A DNA stretch of 64,000 nucleotides from Nymphaea colorata. Its lineage: Eukaryota > Streptophyta > Magnoliopsida > Nymphaeales > Nymphaeaceae. Shown here one piece after another: positions 12,801-23,661 of this stretch. The stretch's first letter is position 1; each line of letters begins with the position of its first letter. The DNA lies in assembly GCF_008831285.2 (NCBI RefSeq), contig NC_045139.1, forward strand, positions 16,722,354 to 16,786,353, in the 5' to 3' direction. The position numbers and the translations under genes were made by a program. The notes beneath the pieces were generated by a model, which did no database searches, was not told the origin of the DNA, and worked only from the letters and a program-made list of their open reading frames with translations.

Positions 12801-15800
12801 TGTAGTCAATATGCCAAACCAACATGGTATTGTTTGGACAGTAAAACTCATGCACCACAAGAGGAAAAATGAGTACCAGTAGCTGTAGCAAAAACTTACA
12901 GGAAAAGGAAGTTGCAATCAAGGTTTGCACAGTTTATGAATGGGATATTGGTCATTTTTGTGGAGCTCAGCGTCCATCTGTTGATTGCTTTAGGAACACC
13001 TCATTTGGGCTTTCTGATTCAGAGGTAAGAGTTCAAACTAATGCATTGAAAGGGCAATGACAACGAGAGGTCTGCCCTTCAGTTTCCCAGTTTATGCAAT
13101 TGCTTCAGTAGTTTTAGTTTTAATCAATTAACTTACTTTACAAGGAGGTAGGAAAACGAATATGAGTACGTTCTGCCACTTGCATTTTATAAGGTGATGG
13201 GTCTCAGGTAGATACAAATTTGAACTTAGTCGAATCATTGTAAAGGAAATCTGCATTTCAGGATTTGACTGATGAGATAATGTGATTTCTTAGGTCTTCG
13301 TAGTTAAAGTTCTCTTATTTGAAGGATTAATCCATTTACATGTGTTTATTGTGTCTTTTCTGAGAATACTTGAGCTCTTTTAAGTTTTAACCATGTTTTA
13401 TGTAGTTAAAATCCTTTTATTTATGATTGTGGAAGTTACATGTGGTACTCCTGGAATTTGAGGAAGTTAAATGCGATATTGCTGAATTAGAGGCTCTAAA
13501 ATTTCTGAATCATGTCGGCCACATTTTCCTTTGATTCTCTAAAGATTGATACAGCAGAGATGGATCATGGAACATTCCTAGTTTATTACTTACTTATGGA
13601 AGATGTGCTTTTGGTATACATTCAGTGTGATTGTTCAGATCCTCTGTCCAATGTCAACAAAGAAACTACAGATATTATGATGTACTGCACCGGGGGCATC
13701 AGATGTGATGTGTATTCCACTCTACTTAGGTGGGTGCCGCTCGCGATAATTTTTTTCTTCTTGCAAAGTTGTTAAGAGTCGTGGATGTTGTTTATTAACT
13801 ATTTTTGTTAAATTATGGGCAGACAAAGAGGCTTCCAGAATCTGTACACTTTGAAGGGAGGCATCTCACATTTTCTTGAGCAAGAGGGTCCAGGAGAAGA
13901 TTGGGAAGGGAATTTGTTTGTCTTTGACTCACGTTTGGCTCTTCAACCGTCCACCTTTAAGCCTGATGCAAACACACATGAAAAGCAGAAAGGGAATGGC
14001 TTAATCCACAAACTAACATCAGCCAGATGCTATTTATGTGGATCTTCAGTGCTTGAACTCAGACATCGGAACTGTGCAAATCTTGACTGCAACTTCCTTT
14101 TCCTGTAAGTTTTTGCTACAGCTACTGGTACTCATTTTTCCTCTTGTAGTGCATGAGTTTTACTGTCCAAGCAGTACCGTGTTGGCTTGGCATATTGACT
14201 ACAACTCAGGGAAAAGGAAACCTTGTGCTCTCATCAGTCCATCTTCTGGAGAATTATTATTGGAAAAAAGAAGAAGAATAAGTTGGAAAAACTGACTTTA
14301 TACAGTGGATGGAAATCATTTTCCCTTTACTCAAAACTCAAAAGATGACTCTGTCTTTATAATAGTTTCCCCTTGAATATACACATACAAACACATACAA
14401 ACACATACAAGGGAATGGAGACAATCATGAGAACTTCAATCGGGTGCAGACTTGGTGAACAATCAAATGATATTAATCAGTCTTGGCAATTTGGTATGAA
14501 TTATATGTTTGTAATTTAGTTACATTATTAACTCAAGAACACTTACAGACTTTGAAGCAATGTGTGAAAGGTGATAATGAGAGATTGTGAGGTAACTGAA
14601 AGTTGGTTAAAATAGGAAGGAAGTGGGAAGTTGAATACATGCCTATGTACTTGGGGAGCCAGGATTTTTTGGCTGAGTGGCACTCGAGTCACCAGCCCAA
14701 GGCTAATTTGGGCATTCCATGTAATTTTTAATGCATCACAATGTAGTTTTGAATTTTTAAATGAAACCTTTGATAGGCTGGTGTGGGCAGTGGCCTGCAC
14801 CAGGCCCCGTGTATCTCTGCCACTTACTTGGATAGTGTTTGAAGATTATAATTGTAGAGATAAAACTGTGTTGCAGAAGTTTATCTAAAGTTCTAAACAG
14901 ATAGCATGTAATAGGCACCATAGAAGAAAATATGAATCTTGCACACCAAATAAAATGTAAAGGTAGAGGTGGAAGAAGGAGCTATAGGTTAGATCTTCTT
15001 AATTTTCATACTATTCGTTGTTTATAGAAACCCTTATTGCTAATTCTTGACAAACATTTGGCTTATCAGTTGTTATGTTTTGACTCGCATAAAATCTTGG
15101 ACCATAAAATTTGAACTGAATCAGCATGGCTTATATAACCACAAAATTTTACAAGGAGAGCATGGTTCTTGTAACCATAAAATTTGAAGGGAATGAACGT
15201 CGGTTGCACTTCATTTTCCAAATTCATGAGATCATTAAGCTTGGATCGATCATTAGTGAAAATGTGAAGTTAATGAACTCATTTGAATATCACAAAATAA
15301 ATCACCAAGAACATCATTTCAGAAAACAAGTAATGGTGAGTTGGTACTACTGGTTATGAGTTTATTTTCTGTATCGATTGACATATGTCATCTATGAAGT
15401 CAATAGACACGGAAACCTGAAGGCAAAAGGAAGCTGAGTCTGGATGATCTTTGTTGTGGGTTTTGTAGTAAAGTTGTTCCAGTCGCCAAATGTTACATTA
15501 AGCTGAAAGTATTACTTTATAAAGTATGTTGCATAAGATTCTGACATGCAAAAATTGCACATTGGTTCTGCTCTATTTACACATCTTTCTTTCTTTGTAG
15601 ATCGTATCATCATAGAATTCGTATTTCGTATTGCAGTTAGTGTGTGTGATTGCGTGCATGTATGCATGTTTGAAATTTTTACTGAATACTCTTTGCTGCC
15701 TTTGCAGATGTTGTAACAACTGTGTCGAGGAGTTTAGAGGATGTTGCTCCCCGGAATGCACATCAGCTCCCAGGCTCAGACCAGTTTTACCTGGGCACCA

Positions 15801-15861
15801 AAGATATGAAAAATGGCACGTTTATCGGGACTCAAAGATGACAGACACTCAGACTGTTTAA
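898..15861 (+). CDS. STR8: Rhodanese-like domain protein 8 type (STR8/TrhO family), eight exons
   Basis: Exons read as 898-1242, 1338-1391, 8463-8612, 8753-8924, 9277-9368, 13626-13729, 13823-14104 and 15708-15861. They join in frame to 1353 nt (450 aa), close to the length I recall for Arabidopsis STR8. The start at 898 is the first in-frame ATG and gives an N-terminus rich in Ser/Thr/Asn and basic residues, like a plastid transit peptide. Residues about 90-180 form the acylphosphatase-like N-domain of this family ([18 protein letters not shown]). A rhodanese domain follows, with active-site loop CTGGIRC and the predicted catalytic Cys at residue 292. The tail is cysteine-rich ([24 protein letters not shown]) and may bind metal. 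Bacterial TrhO relatives hydroxylate U34 of tRNA; the plant role is inferred only. Oddities: a retrotransposon in intron 2, a GC donor for intron 3, and a duplicated exon 5 plus inverted 3' end in intron 5. Confidence 0.88.
1512..1516 (+). repeat. 5' target-site duplication of the copia element (GTTTG)
   Basis: GTTTG directly precedes the 5' LTR and is repeated at 7965-7969 directly after the 3' LTR. This fixes the insertion point in intron 2 of the STR8-like gene. Confidence 0.85.
1517..1800 (+). repeat. 5' LTR of the copia element
   Basis: 284 bp, beginning TATTGGAGAGG and ending ACA. It matches 7687-7964 with scattered substitutions and one short indel near 1660. A TATA-like 'tataaatac' lies at about 1711-1719, as expected for an LTR promoter. 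Confidence 0.93.
1801..1812 (+). other. Primer-binding site of the copia element
   Basis: The sequence tggtatcagagc immediately follows the 5' LTR. It is the standard plant copia primer-binding site, complementary to the 3' end of initiator-Met tRNA. Confidence 0.9.
1813..2979 (+). other. Long untranslated leader of the copia element
   Basis: About 1.17 kb between the primer-binding site and gag. It is rich in CT tracts (around 2137-2215 and 2440-2470). Open frames occur on both strands, including one of 223 codons on the - strand, but none resembles a known protein. I regard it as non-coding leader. Confidence 0.6.
2980..3954 (+). pseudogene. Copia gag (UBN2-type), with an internal in-frame duplication
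   Basis: Starts at the ATG of '[12 protein letters not shown]'. The N-terminal part has the copia gag signature [16 protein letters not shown] and 'MALSAKNK'. Residues with 'CTCGAFKEF' through 'MLLQEETQH' occur twice in tandem with a 183-bp period (3475-3657 and 3658-3838 or so), which keeps the frame. TGA at 3952-3954 ends the frame before the zinc-knuckle region, which continues after it ('CNHCG' read near 3960). Confidence 0.85.
3976..7643 (+). pseudogene. Copia pol remnant: protease, integrase, reverse transcriptase, RNase H
   Basis: Order and motifs are typical. The protease motif DTGAS is at about 4249. Integrase pieces include '[12 protein letters not shown]' and 'QSDNGAEF'. Reverse transcriptase shows '[14 protein letters not shown]', '[13 protein letters not shown]' and the catalytic YVDDL near 6722. 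RNase H shows 'YCDSDWA' and '[10 protein letters not shown]'. The frame is cut by stops at about 4633, 4882, 5338, 6761, 7166 and 7591. A 212-bp tandem duplication of integrase sequence (first copy near 5032-5243, second near 5244-5455) also shifts the frame. It is a dead copy; no intact polyprotein remains. Confidence 0.9.
7679..7686 (+). other. Polypurine tract of the copia element
   Basis: agggggag lies directly before the 3' LTR, the usual plus-strand primer position. Confidence 0.8.
7687..7964 (+). repeat. 3' LTR of the copia element
   Basis: 278 bp, homologous to 1517-1800 over its whole length and ending in CACA before the GTTTG target duplication at 7965-7969. Confidence 0.93.
8613..8614 (+). 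other. GC splice donor of STR8 intron 3
   Basis: The conserved peptide ends KPSLVQ at 8612. The next bases are gcaagg, a GC donor with an otherwise good consensus. The following exon starts after 'ttgtttcag' at 8753 with MEGGISHLP. The nearest GT donor (8591) would remove conserved residues, so a GC-AG intron is the best reading. Confidence 0.7.
9279..9975 (+). repeat. Block A, copy 1 (native exon 5 and part of intron 5)
   Basis: This about 697-bp block is repeated directly at about 12934-13550 with several percent divergence. It contains all but the first bases of exon 5 ([12 protein letters not shown]...) and its GT donor, and ends at 'gattgat', where it joins the inverted block. Copy 1 is longer because copy 2 lacks two stretches, near 9525-9580 and 9778-9835. 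Confidence 0.9.
11161..11314 (-). pseudogene. Antisense copy of STR8 exon 8
   Basis: The - strand reads the C-terminal peptide of the STR8-like protein ([13 protein letters not shown] ... MTDTQTV) with its stop and 3' splice site. It differs slightly from the true exon at 15708-15861. It lies antisense inside intron 5, has no upstream exons on its own strand, and so is a duplicated gene fragment. Confidence 0.9.
12183..12362. repeat. MITE-like element inside the inverted arm
   Basis: One end reads 'agtggcagagatacat' and the other ends 'cctggcttctccactg', which are imperfect inverted termini of the 'cagtggcggagccagg' kind common in plant repeats. The counterpart in the other arm is at about 14650-14825. 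It predates the duplication because both arms carry it. Confidence 0.45.
12933..13024 (+). pseudogene. Duplicated STR8 exon 5 (copy 2) with a borrowed splice acceptor
   Basis: A second 92-nt copy of exon 5 ([19 protein letters not shown]...) with an intact GT donor. Its native acceptor was lost at the rearrangement junction. The AG before it (gcacag) comes from the inverted exon 7 fragment. If used in place of copy 1 the frame holds (first residue Val for Gly, and Ser for one Pro). If both copies are used, 92 extra nt break the frame. I treat it as a probably skipped duplicate. Confidence 0.75.
12934..13550 (+). repeat. Block A, copy 2
   Basis: Direct repeat of 9279-9975, about 617 bp because of two internal deletions relative to copy 1. 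It continues into the unique STR8 sequence with exon 6, so this is the copy that keeps the original downstream junction. Confidence 0.9.
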
Positions 15862-17046
15862 TCTCTCTCTCTATCTCTCTTTCTTTATAGAGGGTCATTT
15901 TGGTAGAGGCTTTGGTGACCAATGAATCAATCAAATGCTATTTACGAGATTGTGATGTATCACATTTTAGAGGTCATTCAATGATATTCTTGGGCGAATC
16001 TTCACTGGGCTTCTTTGTGGTCGGATCAACATCTTTCTAGTGAAGCAGATTTTGGGCAGACATAAGCTCATCTAGAATCAGACTCAGAGCAGCTAAATCA
16101 AAGACTTTTTGCACTTATAATGTTGTTTATCTTTGGTTATTTTCATCTAATTTTAGACTCTAAATTGAATCCAAAACATGCACATTCATGTAGAGCCCCA
16201 GTGGGTGTTGGCGCACCGACTTGAGCCCTGTAGCTGGTAGGTGGCTGGTTGTTAGTTCAATTGGCATGGATGCCTATATCCCTTCAACCAAGTGCCGATG
16301 GAGGAAAAGGGATGCACTAGTTAATGTGCAGCATGGGCTCCAACCGGGGCTCCAACGCAGCTCTGGACTCTTTGAAGCAAGGTAGGAGGGGGACACCTTC
16401 ATTTCACACTCGGGCAGTGGGATTTTTTCATGTTCATCTTAAAAAGGATTCACACAGAAGGATTAAGGTTACAATGACTGGCAGATTTAGGTTAATCCAT
16501 ATTCTTATGGTTGGATTTAGATCCATAAATTCACTTTTTCCTATTTAAAGAGTCTCGTGGCACACAGAGATTTGGAATGTTGAAATGAAAATGTAACCTC
16601 TTTGATTGATTATGGATGCAAACAGGTTGAATTTGGAACTAAAAACACTGAGATTCTAATCCAATTCAAGAACAATACAATATAAAATGAAAAAACCCCT
16701 TTACTTTGGCTTCTGACCTCTGCTGCAAAAAAAAAGTCTAAATTGCCCTTCATGGATTCCAGACAACAAAAAATGCTCCAATTTGAGATCTGCTTACATC
16801 AAGGTGCCCAAGCACTTTCTCTTCTTGTTTGGGGCATGAAATTGCTGGAACCTAAATCCCCAAGTTGGATTTCCTAGCTATACTTGACTTTTGCCTCATG
16901 CAGCAAAAGGCCCATATGCCCTTGCTCTTACCAAAAGAAATCTGCCCATTTCCAGCCGCCATCAGGGGTAATTTGGTCAATAACCTTTTGAAAGGACCAA
17001 AATACCATTATTGTTTCGAGAAAAATTCATGAGTGTACATCACGCG
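14070..17046 (+). repeat. Block B, original orientation (STR8 3' end and 3' flank)
   Basis: This 2977-bp block holds the last 35 bp of exon 7, intron 7, exon 8, the 3' untranslated region and the intergenic space. It ends 38 bp short of the stop codon of the convergent response-regulator gene. It is the partner of the inverted copy at 9976-12934; the spacer between the arms is about 1.1 kb and holds exon 5 copy 2, exon 6 and most of exon 7. Confidence 0.93.
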
Positions 17047-17084
17047 AGCAACTGCTGAGTTGCCGTTGTGTTTATTGGCAAACA
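15862..17084. other. Convergent intergenic region between STR8 and the response regulator
   Basis: Contains the 3' untranslated regions of both genes, a CT-rich tract after the STR8 stop (15862-15892) and no supported gene. A 74-codon open frame at 16324-16548 is repeated exactly at 10474-10698 because both lie in the inverted arms; it resembles nothing I know. Confidence 0.6.
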
Positions 17085-20016
17085 CTAATCCTTTTCTTCT
17101 CTAACTAGAGTTTCAGAGAGAGAACCTAGAATCGGTTTCTGCTCGGCGTCACGGTACCTGTCTGAATGCCGGTTCGATCTCTTCATGTGGATCCCGAGAC
17201 GCTTCACGTCCGATAGTTTGAGGGGTTTGAGAAGGAACTCTTTGGCTCCCTCCGCGAGGCATCTGAAGAGAAACCAAAAAAAAAAAAAAATCATTTCGTG
17301 TTCTAAAGAATTCACCGATTCACCCAAACATATTGGGAGCAACTTCATCTGACACAAAATTACCTTTATAGTTTCAGTTGAAGACTAAAAGATAAAACAA
17401 ATAAAAAAATAACAATAAAAAATGTGAGAAATGGCGCCCTTGAATCGGAGATGAATCGATTCATACATACCAACACGATTTGAATCGGCCGATTCAGGCA
17501 GTTCAGCCTATTTTGTCCTTGTTTTGATATCATTAAATATGATAAAAAAAACATGCAAATCAACATTATAACAAGACAGATCTCTTGTTTTATTCCTGTT
17601 CCTGATCTTAAACGTCAATTGTGTGAAGCCCACGCCCCACTAGAAACGAGGCCGTCTATGTGACGTTTTATTATCGATAATTACAAAACGAGGATTTAAG
17701 TACGCATATTTAACAATTGGCGGCAAATAGTTTCTTCAATTAAAGAAATGGGGGCTCACCTGTCGATCCTCGTCGGAACATTTTCTGACGATACGATCAC
17801 CACCGGGATCTCCCTCAGATCTGACGACTCCTGATTCACTCAAATTCAATATATTTAAATTTTCTGTCTGAAATTAAAAAATATATATATTAACTATTTA
17901 TTAATTTGTTTTTTTAATACCTTGAGTCTTTTGAGCAGATCATACCCTGTCATCTCCGGCATGCAGTAATCAGTAATTATCATATTCACGCTTACGTCCT
18001 GAAACCATTGCAACAATTGCAGTTAGACCCCTCCACACTTTTCCATAAATTAATTTCTCATCGCTTGACGCGAACAACTAACAGATACGCCGAATCTTGG
18101 CGTCGGGATGTGAGCGTGAAATGAATCGAGACGCCAACCAAGGAAAGGACATGACGGTGCTTGCTCTAGAAAATATTTACAGAAAGCAGGCTATGTCAAT
18201 GTTGTCACGATGGACGTCACTTTGGTTAATGATCATGTTCGGATCAGGAGTTGTTTGGATGACATTTCAAAGCTAGGTTTTGTAAAAAAAAAAAAAAATG
18301 GTTTTTGCCTCAAATATCAGGATTTTTTATTGTTTAGATGTCATCAAAAGTAGGTTCACGTAAAATTCAATTTTATAAAACCTGGTTTTGCAAGAAAAAG
18401 TGGAAAACCTGACTCTCTCGGGTTATTCACAAGACCAGGTTTTAGAGCTCACATAAACAAACAAACCAAGTTTTAAAAGACCATAAAAAAAACTTGGTTT
18501 TCATAAAACTATGTTTTTAAGAAACTGAAATATATTTGGGTCATTTTAAAAATAGAATTAGATATTTTGGTCATTTTCTCTAAAAATAAAATTTCTACTT
18601 TTACCTTTATAAATGACAATAATCATCGGCAACTCTAAGCCCTTTAACACAAGAACATGCAGAACTAAGAGTTTGTTGACAAACAATAAGGTTGCATTGA
18701 TTGATGCTCTCTCTTTCTCTCTTTGCCAATCATCTTCAATTTTCTTTTAAACTACAATGGACTACAACTGGTTAGGAGCTAAATTAATTTTCATTATTTG
18801 AAGTGCATTTTTCTAGTATAAACATGCGCGCACAAAAAGAGAGAAAGCTCCACTCAAAGTCATCCTAAGAGTGATGGCTATGGGAATCGAATAGGAGACG
18901 TACTCGATATATGCTTCTCCCCGACCAGCTATCTTTATAGTGTGTGAGAGACAGTCCACTTCCCAAGTCATTTTAGTCAGAGAATAAACATAGTTGCACA
19001 TAATTTTCTGCATCAATGAGAATATATATATATATATCTATCTTACCAGTCCTTGTTTGTGGTATAGCTAGAGAATGAAATTGCTTGATTTTAATGATCA
19101 ACTTAAACTCCTACTCAAAGTACCAAAAACAAAATATGTGAACACATATACATAACATTAAAAAAAATTAAAGTGTCTTTGGTATAAGGCTATTCCCAAG
19201 TTCTTCCTCACATACTTGAGATAGAATATATAAATGTTTGTACATTTTCACAAATTATCTAAATTAGTGACCAGAGGATGGAAAAGATTTCAGTGTTTTC
19301 GACCATGCTGAACACATGATTCAATTATTTAATCAATGAATATAAACAACATCTAATAACAACAACAACAACAATAATAATAATAATCAAGAAGCATGGA
19401 TTAAGCAACTAGAAACCTTTTTATTTGATACCTATTGAATTGAGTGCATATATTACTGCTGCTGAGGGGTGCCGGCACACTGGTGAGTTTAAAGCCCGTT
19501 AAAATCCATTTTGTATGTGCAGTTCGTTATATTGGATCTAAAAGCGTCGACTACTAAACAAGAAAACAGTTTCTGTCATTTCTTTATATAAAAGAAACGC
19601 GTTAATTATGTCGCTGTTTCACTTACATTTTGCGATGACTCGTCCCCCAACCCCAAGATCTCCAACGCTTGCTTCGCGCTGTCGACGGCCGTCACTGCAC
19701 CCAAGATCAAAGCATTTATCGTCAGACAAAGAAAATTTCCGGCCACCCATCTGCCATAATCCGTTCTTCCGGCGACAAGAAGCACAAGAAGTTAAAGCTG
19801 TAAAACCGGGAGACGGTTTTCTTCCGGCCACCAACCTTTGTAGGAAGAGAACCGGAGCAGCCTCTCCATCACCTTGCGGTCGAGGAGACTATCATCTACG
19901 GCTAACACGTGGAGCTGCGGCGTGTCTCCTGCTGCCGGTACCCGTCGGGGGCACGACGGCCCCACTGAGATATCCTCCGACTCCGACCTCTTCTGTTCTT
20001 CAGCCGGTGGGTCCAT
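17085..20016 (-). CDS. Type-A two-component response regulator (cytokinin ARR-like), five exons
   Basis: Exons on the - strand: 20016-19836, 19694-19627, 17998-17921, 17830-17760 and 17262-17085, all with GT-AG introns. They join to 576 nt, 191 aa. The receiver domain fills most of it: LHVLAVDDS with the acidic pair at residues 41-42, phospho-acceptor Asp 93 in MIITDYCMP, and Lys 145 in EFLLKPLK. The DNA-binding Myb-like domain of type-B regulators is absent and the C-terminal tail is short, which marks type A. Such proteins damp cytokinin signalling after phosphotransfer from histidine phosphotransfer proteins. The start is the first in-frame ATG; the frame stays open upstream to 20055, but without ATG. 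Intron 2 is long (about 1.6 kb). The gene converges on STR8. Confidence 0.92.
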
Positions 20017-20170
20017 CCCAGTTGTTGTCCCTCTTCTCCTCGTCAATGAGCTCACGGGGCTTTGCTTACAAGTCGCGTGCCCCGGAAAACCTGCCGGAAA
20101 ACGTCCTCGCCGGTTTTTGTTTCTTGGGGGTTGCTGAGGGCTGGTTGGCCATTAATCGACCACCTTTCGT

Positions 20171-20178
20171 TATATATA
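20171..20178 (-). promoter_or_regulatory. Probable TATA box of the response regulator
   Basis: The - strand reads TATATA-type sequence about 155 bp upstream of the ATG. Transcription would start near 20140-20147, giving a leader of about 125-130 nt. Confidence 0.5.
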
Positions 20179-20219
20179 CGTTGAGAGAAACAAAACAAAC
20201 CCATTGACGCAAGAACGGG

Positions 20220-23200
20220 GATAATGGAACTTGACAGTCTTACCCTTGTCTGTTAGATTAAAACGTCTTCTTTAATTAAAAAAAAAAAAATTGAATGGTT
20301 CTTGGATGCCCCCACCAAATCTTTTAATTTATTTTAGAAAAACTTACATTTGGAAGGCCATCCTTCCGCCTTGGTTTCAAATATGAGCATTATATTTCAG
20401 ATTTTCCCCTTAGAGGCCCCATTTATACAGACAATTGCGGTATAAAAACCTACATTTAGCATTAAATTTAGAATATGAAAAAAAAAAACAGACTTTTCTT
20501 TCGTTTGTAAAAGTGAGCAACATTTTCGAAACATATTAACATAACTTGGGAAGTTAATTTTTTAGGTGCTTCAACATTATATATAGGGGTGGAGTTAAAT
20601 TTTTATGAAGGGGGCGATTTAAAGTTTTTTAATTTTGATACACACTAAAATATTATTTTTCAAAAAATTTATATAGAACAAGCAAATTTTTTTAAAATTT
20701 ACCCTTCTACGCCCCTGATCACATATAACTCCAGGACCCCTTGTAGTTGTAGTTTTTAGCAAAACGAGCACTACAAAAAATAAAAAAAAAATCACTTGAA
20801 TATGCACTAATAAAACTATTGTTTCATGTTCAAGTTTTTATGAATGTTACTCTTTTAATTAGATTGCTTGCGACATGCATAACACTCGAATCAAATGATG
20901 TACCGTAAAACCACCAGATTCTGAATGCAACTCTAAAGATAATGGGCGCTGGAGGTTTCTCAATAAGAGCGAGATCCCTGCTTGGGAGAACTAGAAAATC
21001 AAAGCCCGAATTTGAGATTAAAAATAAAAAAAGTGGTCTGGAAACGAATACTTCTTTTTATTTAATTTTAATTTTTTGTTTTGCTGGCAAGCCGCCCAGC
21101 CCAAGGTCGGTGTGATTGGAGAAAAGACTCCGGCCGTTTATGATTGCACGACCTAACCTTCCAGCTATCACATCTCATTTCTCTTACTACGTTAAAATTA
21201 TTTTGCCGCGAATAGCAAAGGTGAAAATCATGTTATTTTCATTTGTCCTTGTAATAAAAGTCGTTTTAAGCAAATTCTTAACACGACGATATTTTGGCGA
21301 CTACTAATTGATAGAGCGAGATGTGCTTATAAATTTAAATGCAGCTCAAGTTGATCCTGTAAGAAATCTTATTTTCTTTTATTACCAAAGTATCAGTCCA
21401 ATAAGAGTCATTGTTTTTTACGGTTAAAAAAGGAAAATTGAACATAAAGAATTATTAACTTAATATATATTCTTTACCAAATCACTCTTTAATCATATTT
21501 CAGAACGTATGGTTGCACCAAAAAAGTGCCTTCTCAGCATGCACTTGATTTAAGTAGCTCAATTTTGGTCCTATATATATATATATAAAAGTTGATGATG
21601 ATTTCGGCTATTGAGAGTCACCAATGCTTATTTGTGAATATCTGATCCATTAAAATGAATGATTGAGAGAAAAACAATGAAAAAAAAAGTACTAAGTACC
21701 ACATGTCAATTAAGAAGGAGCCATTCTAAGAATATATTAATCATAAAAAAGCTGAAACCAGAAGCGACCAAGAGTACCTTATTAAATATGTTAGTTGGTC
21801 ATTTGTTAATATGTAAGTATAATGGTAGTTTATTCGCACGTCATTTTCTTTAATAAATATATAATATATATGCGAGTGAGGACCAAAATGTTGGAATAAA
21901 ATTTACCCCCCGAAAGGTTAGTGAAAGAAATGGGAAGACAACACTCACAAAGTCTGCCAGAGATCGATCAGTTGACGCAGGACAATTCGTTTTGGATATT
22001 AGCTGATGGATCCAACACAGCTCCTTCCAGTTCAAGCAAACAGGATAAATTAATTTCTAGATATTTGACGTAGGAACGGGAATATTATGCAGCATCTTTT
22101 AGTGCCAAATTATGTTCGTGACTCCAATTATGTGATACAATAACTTATTACAGTTCTCTCTCTCCCTCTTGGTTTTTTTTTTTTTTTTTTGAGTTATTTT
22201 GCTATATGAATTTTATTATAGAAGTGAGAATTTAGTAGTTTCCTTCTCATCCATTAAAAATATGCACTGAGCATGTCCTTAAAAGAATCTTAGACAAATA
22301 AACAATTTAACAGTTTTCATTAAAACATTAGAAAAATGAACTTATATGATTTTTTCACCAAGATCCACTTGATGGTACTTCCAATTGAGCAGGAACCCGG
22401 CTTTTTTTTTTCCTTAAATAATCAATGGATTAAATAATTTTCTCTAACAATTAAACTTTTAAATAACATAAACAGTATATCTTAATTAATGAAACATATC
22501 TAAAGATTGTGCTCAATAAAATCCTAATAACATAAATGGTTTTTTTTTAATCTAATGCCCAAAACCGTTGCAAAGTTAGATTAAGATTTTTCAAGGCATT
22601 TAGCAGCGGTTTTTCGGATTTTCAGCGACAATTTTTTTTTTTTTAAATCCATTTCAATTTTTCGATTTACTAAGTTGTTGATAAGATAATATCAGGTAGA
22701 CAAAAAAAAATTGGTACCTTTCAATTTCTTTTTTCCTGTTTTTTGAAGCTTTGGCAACTATGAATTCAATGCCCAAGATTCTATTGTCTTTGTTTATTAT
22801 TCCACTTGCTATAGGGTTTAGGGCTGAGGGTTTTAGGCTCGAAGTTTTATGCCGCAAACAGGGACTAAGAAAGTTTTTCATAAATAGGATTTCCTCCAAA
22901 AAAGTGAAGTCAAGTTGGGCACTGCAATCTAAGCACAACATGTTGTCTAAAAGTCTCATGTTAATCCAACTCTAGTTGGATGCAATTTTTTTCATTTTAG
23001 AATTCTCCGGCCCATCCGTCCCCGCAGCTAAAACGTAAGTTGTGGTGAAGCTAGAAATTTTTGGTTGATTAAAACTATAATAACTAAAATTTAGATCCTC
23101 GAGAAAAAAAAAGTATAATTGAAAAGCACCAACAAGCAATAAACTAAATTACGTGAAAGCTCCTATATGTAAATAAACTAAATTGTGTGGGTCTGCATGG

Positions 23201-23618
23201 GCAATTGCCCTTTGTAATTCAAATGAAAGCTTGTGACACGCCATAGTCTCCTCAAAATTTTGAAAAATCTAATACCTATTAAAAATTTTTTAGAAATTTT
23301 ATTTTGACCCATGTAAAAGTTTTGGAAAATAGTCTTTTGTAATGGTCATTCCTTGGACCATTCAATCTGGTCTCCTTTCAAGGGATTTGGCTCCGCCCCA
23401 ACTTACAAGTTCTTCTTTTTTACAAAAGACTGGATGAAAGTGATGTTCATGCTTAAAAAACCGGAGACTGGTCAGAAAAAAAAAATCACTATTTTCCGAT
23501 GTGAAGTTTAGGTTCTTGAAGGATTTAAAAATTGTATTCTGCACCTTTCCGGTTATAGAATCTTATCGATACATTAAAGAATGCTTTTTAGATCATCTTT
23601 TGGGCTTTAAAGCATTGA

Positions 23619-23661
<43 letters not shown>

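Larger units (their letters stand above)
9976..12934 (-). repeat. Block B, inverted copy inside STR8 intron 5
   Basis: This 2959-bp stretch is the reverse complement of 14070-17046. It carries, in reverse order, the 3' flank up to the response-regulator 3' end, exon 8 of STR8, intron 7 and the last 35 bp of exon 7. The outer 822 bp (9976-10797 against 16225-17046) align without substitution or indel by eye. From 10798 inward the arms differ by several percent with small indels. Confidence 0.93.

Noticed and set aside
16195-16330. tRNA-like box A (ttagttcaattgg) in the STR8 3' flank, possible SINE or tRNA
   Set aside because: No box B at a suitable distance and no cloverleaf or A-rich tail could be made out.
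16324-16548. 74-codon frame identical in both inverted arms
   Set aside because: The identity comes from the homogenised arms, not from coding constraint; no family resemblance.
20066-20152. 28-codon upstream frame before the response-regulator start
   Set aside because: Its ATG lies about where transcription should begin given the TATA box, so it is probably not in the mRNA.
19608-20207. 199-codon + strand open frame
   Set aside because: It lies opposite exons 1-2 of the response regulator; the - strand reading has conserved motifs and splice sites, the + strand has none.
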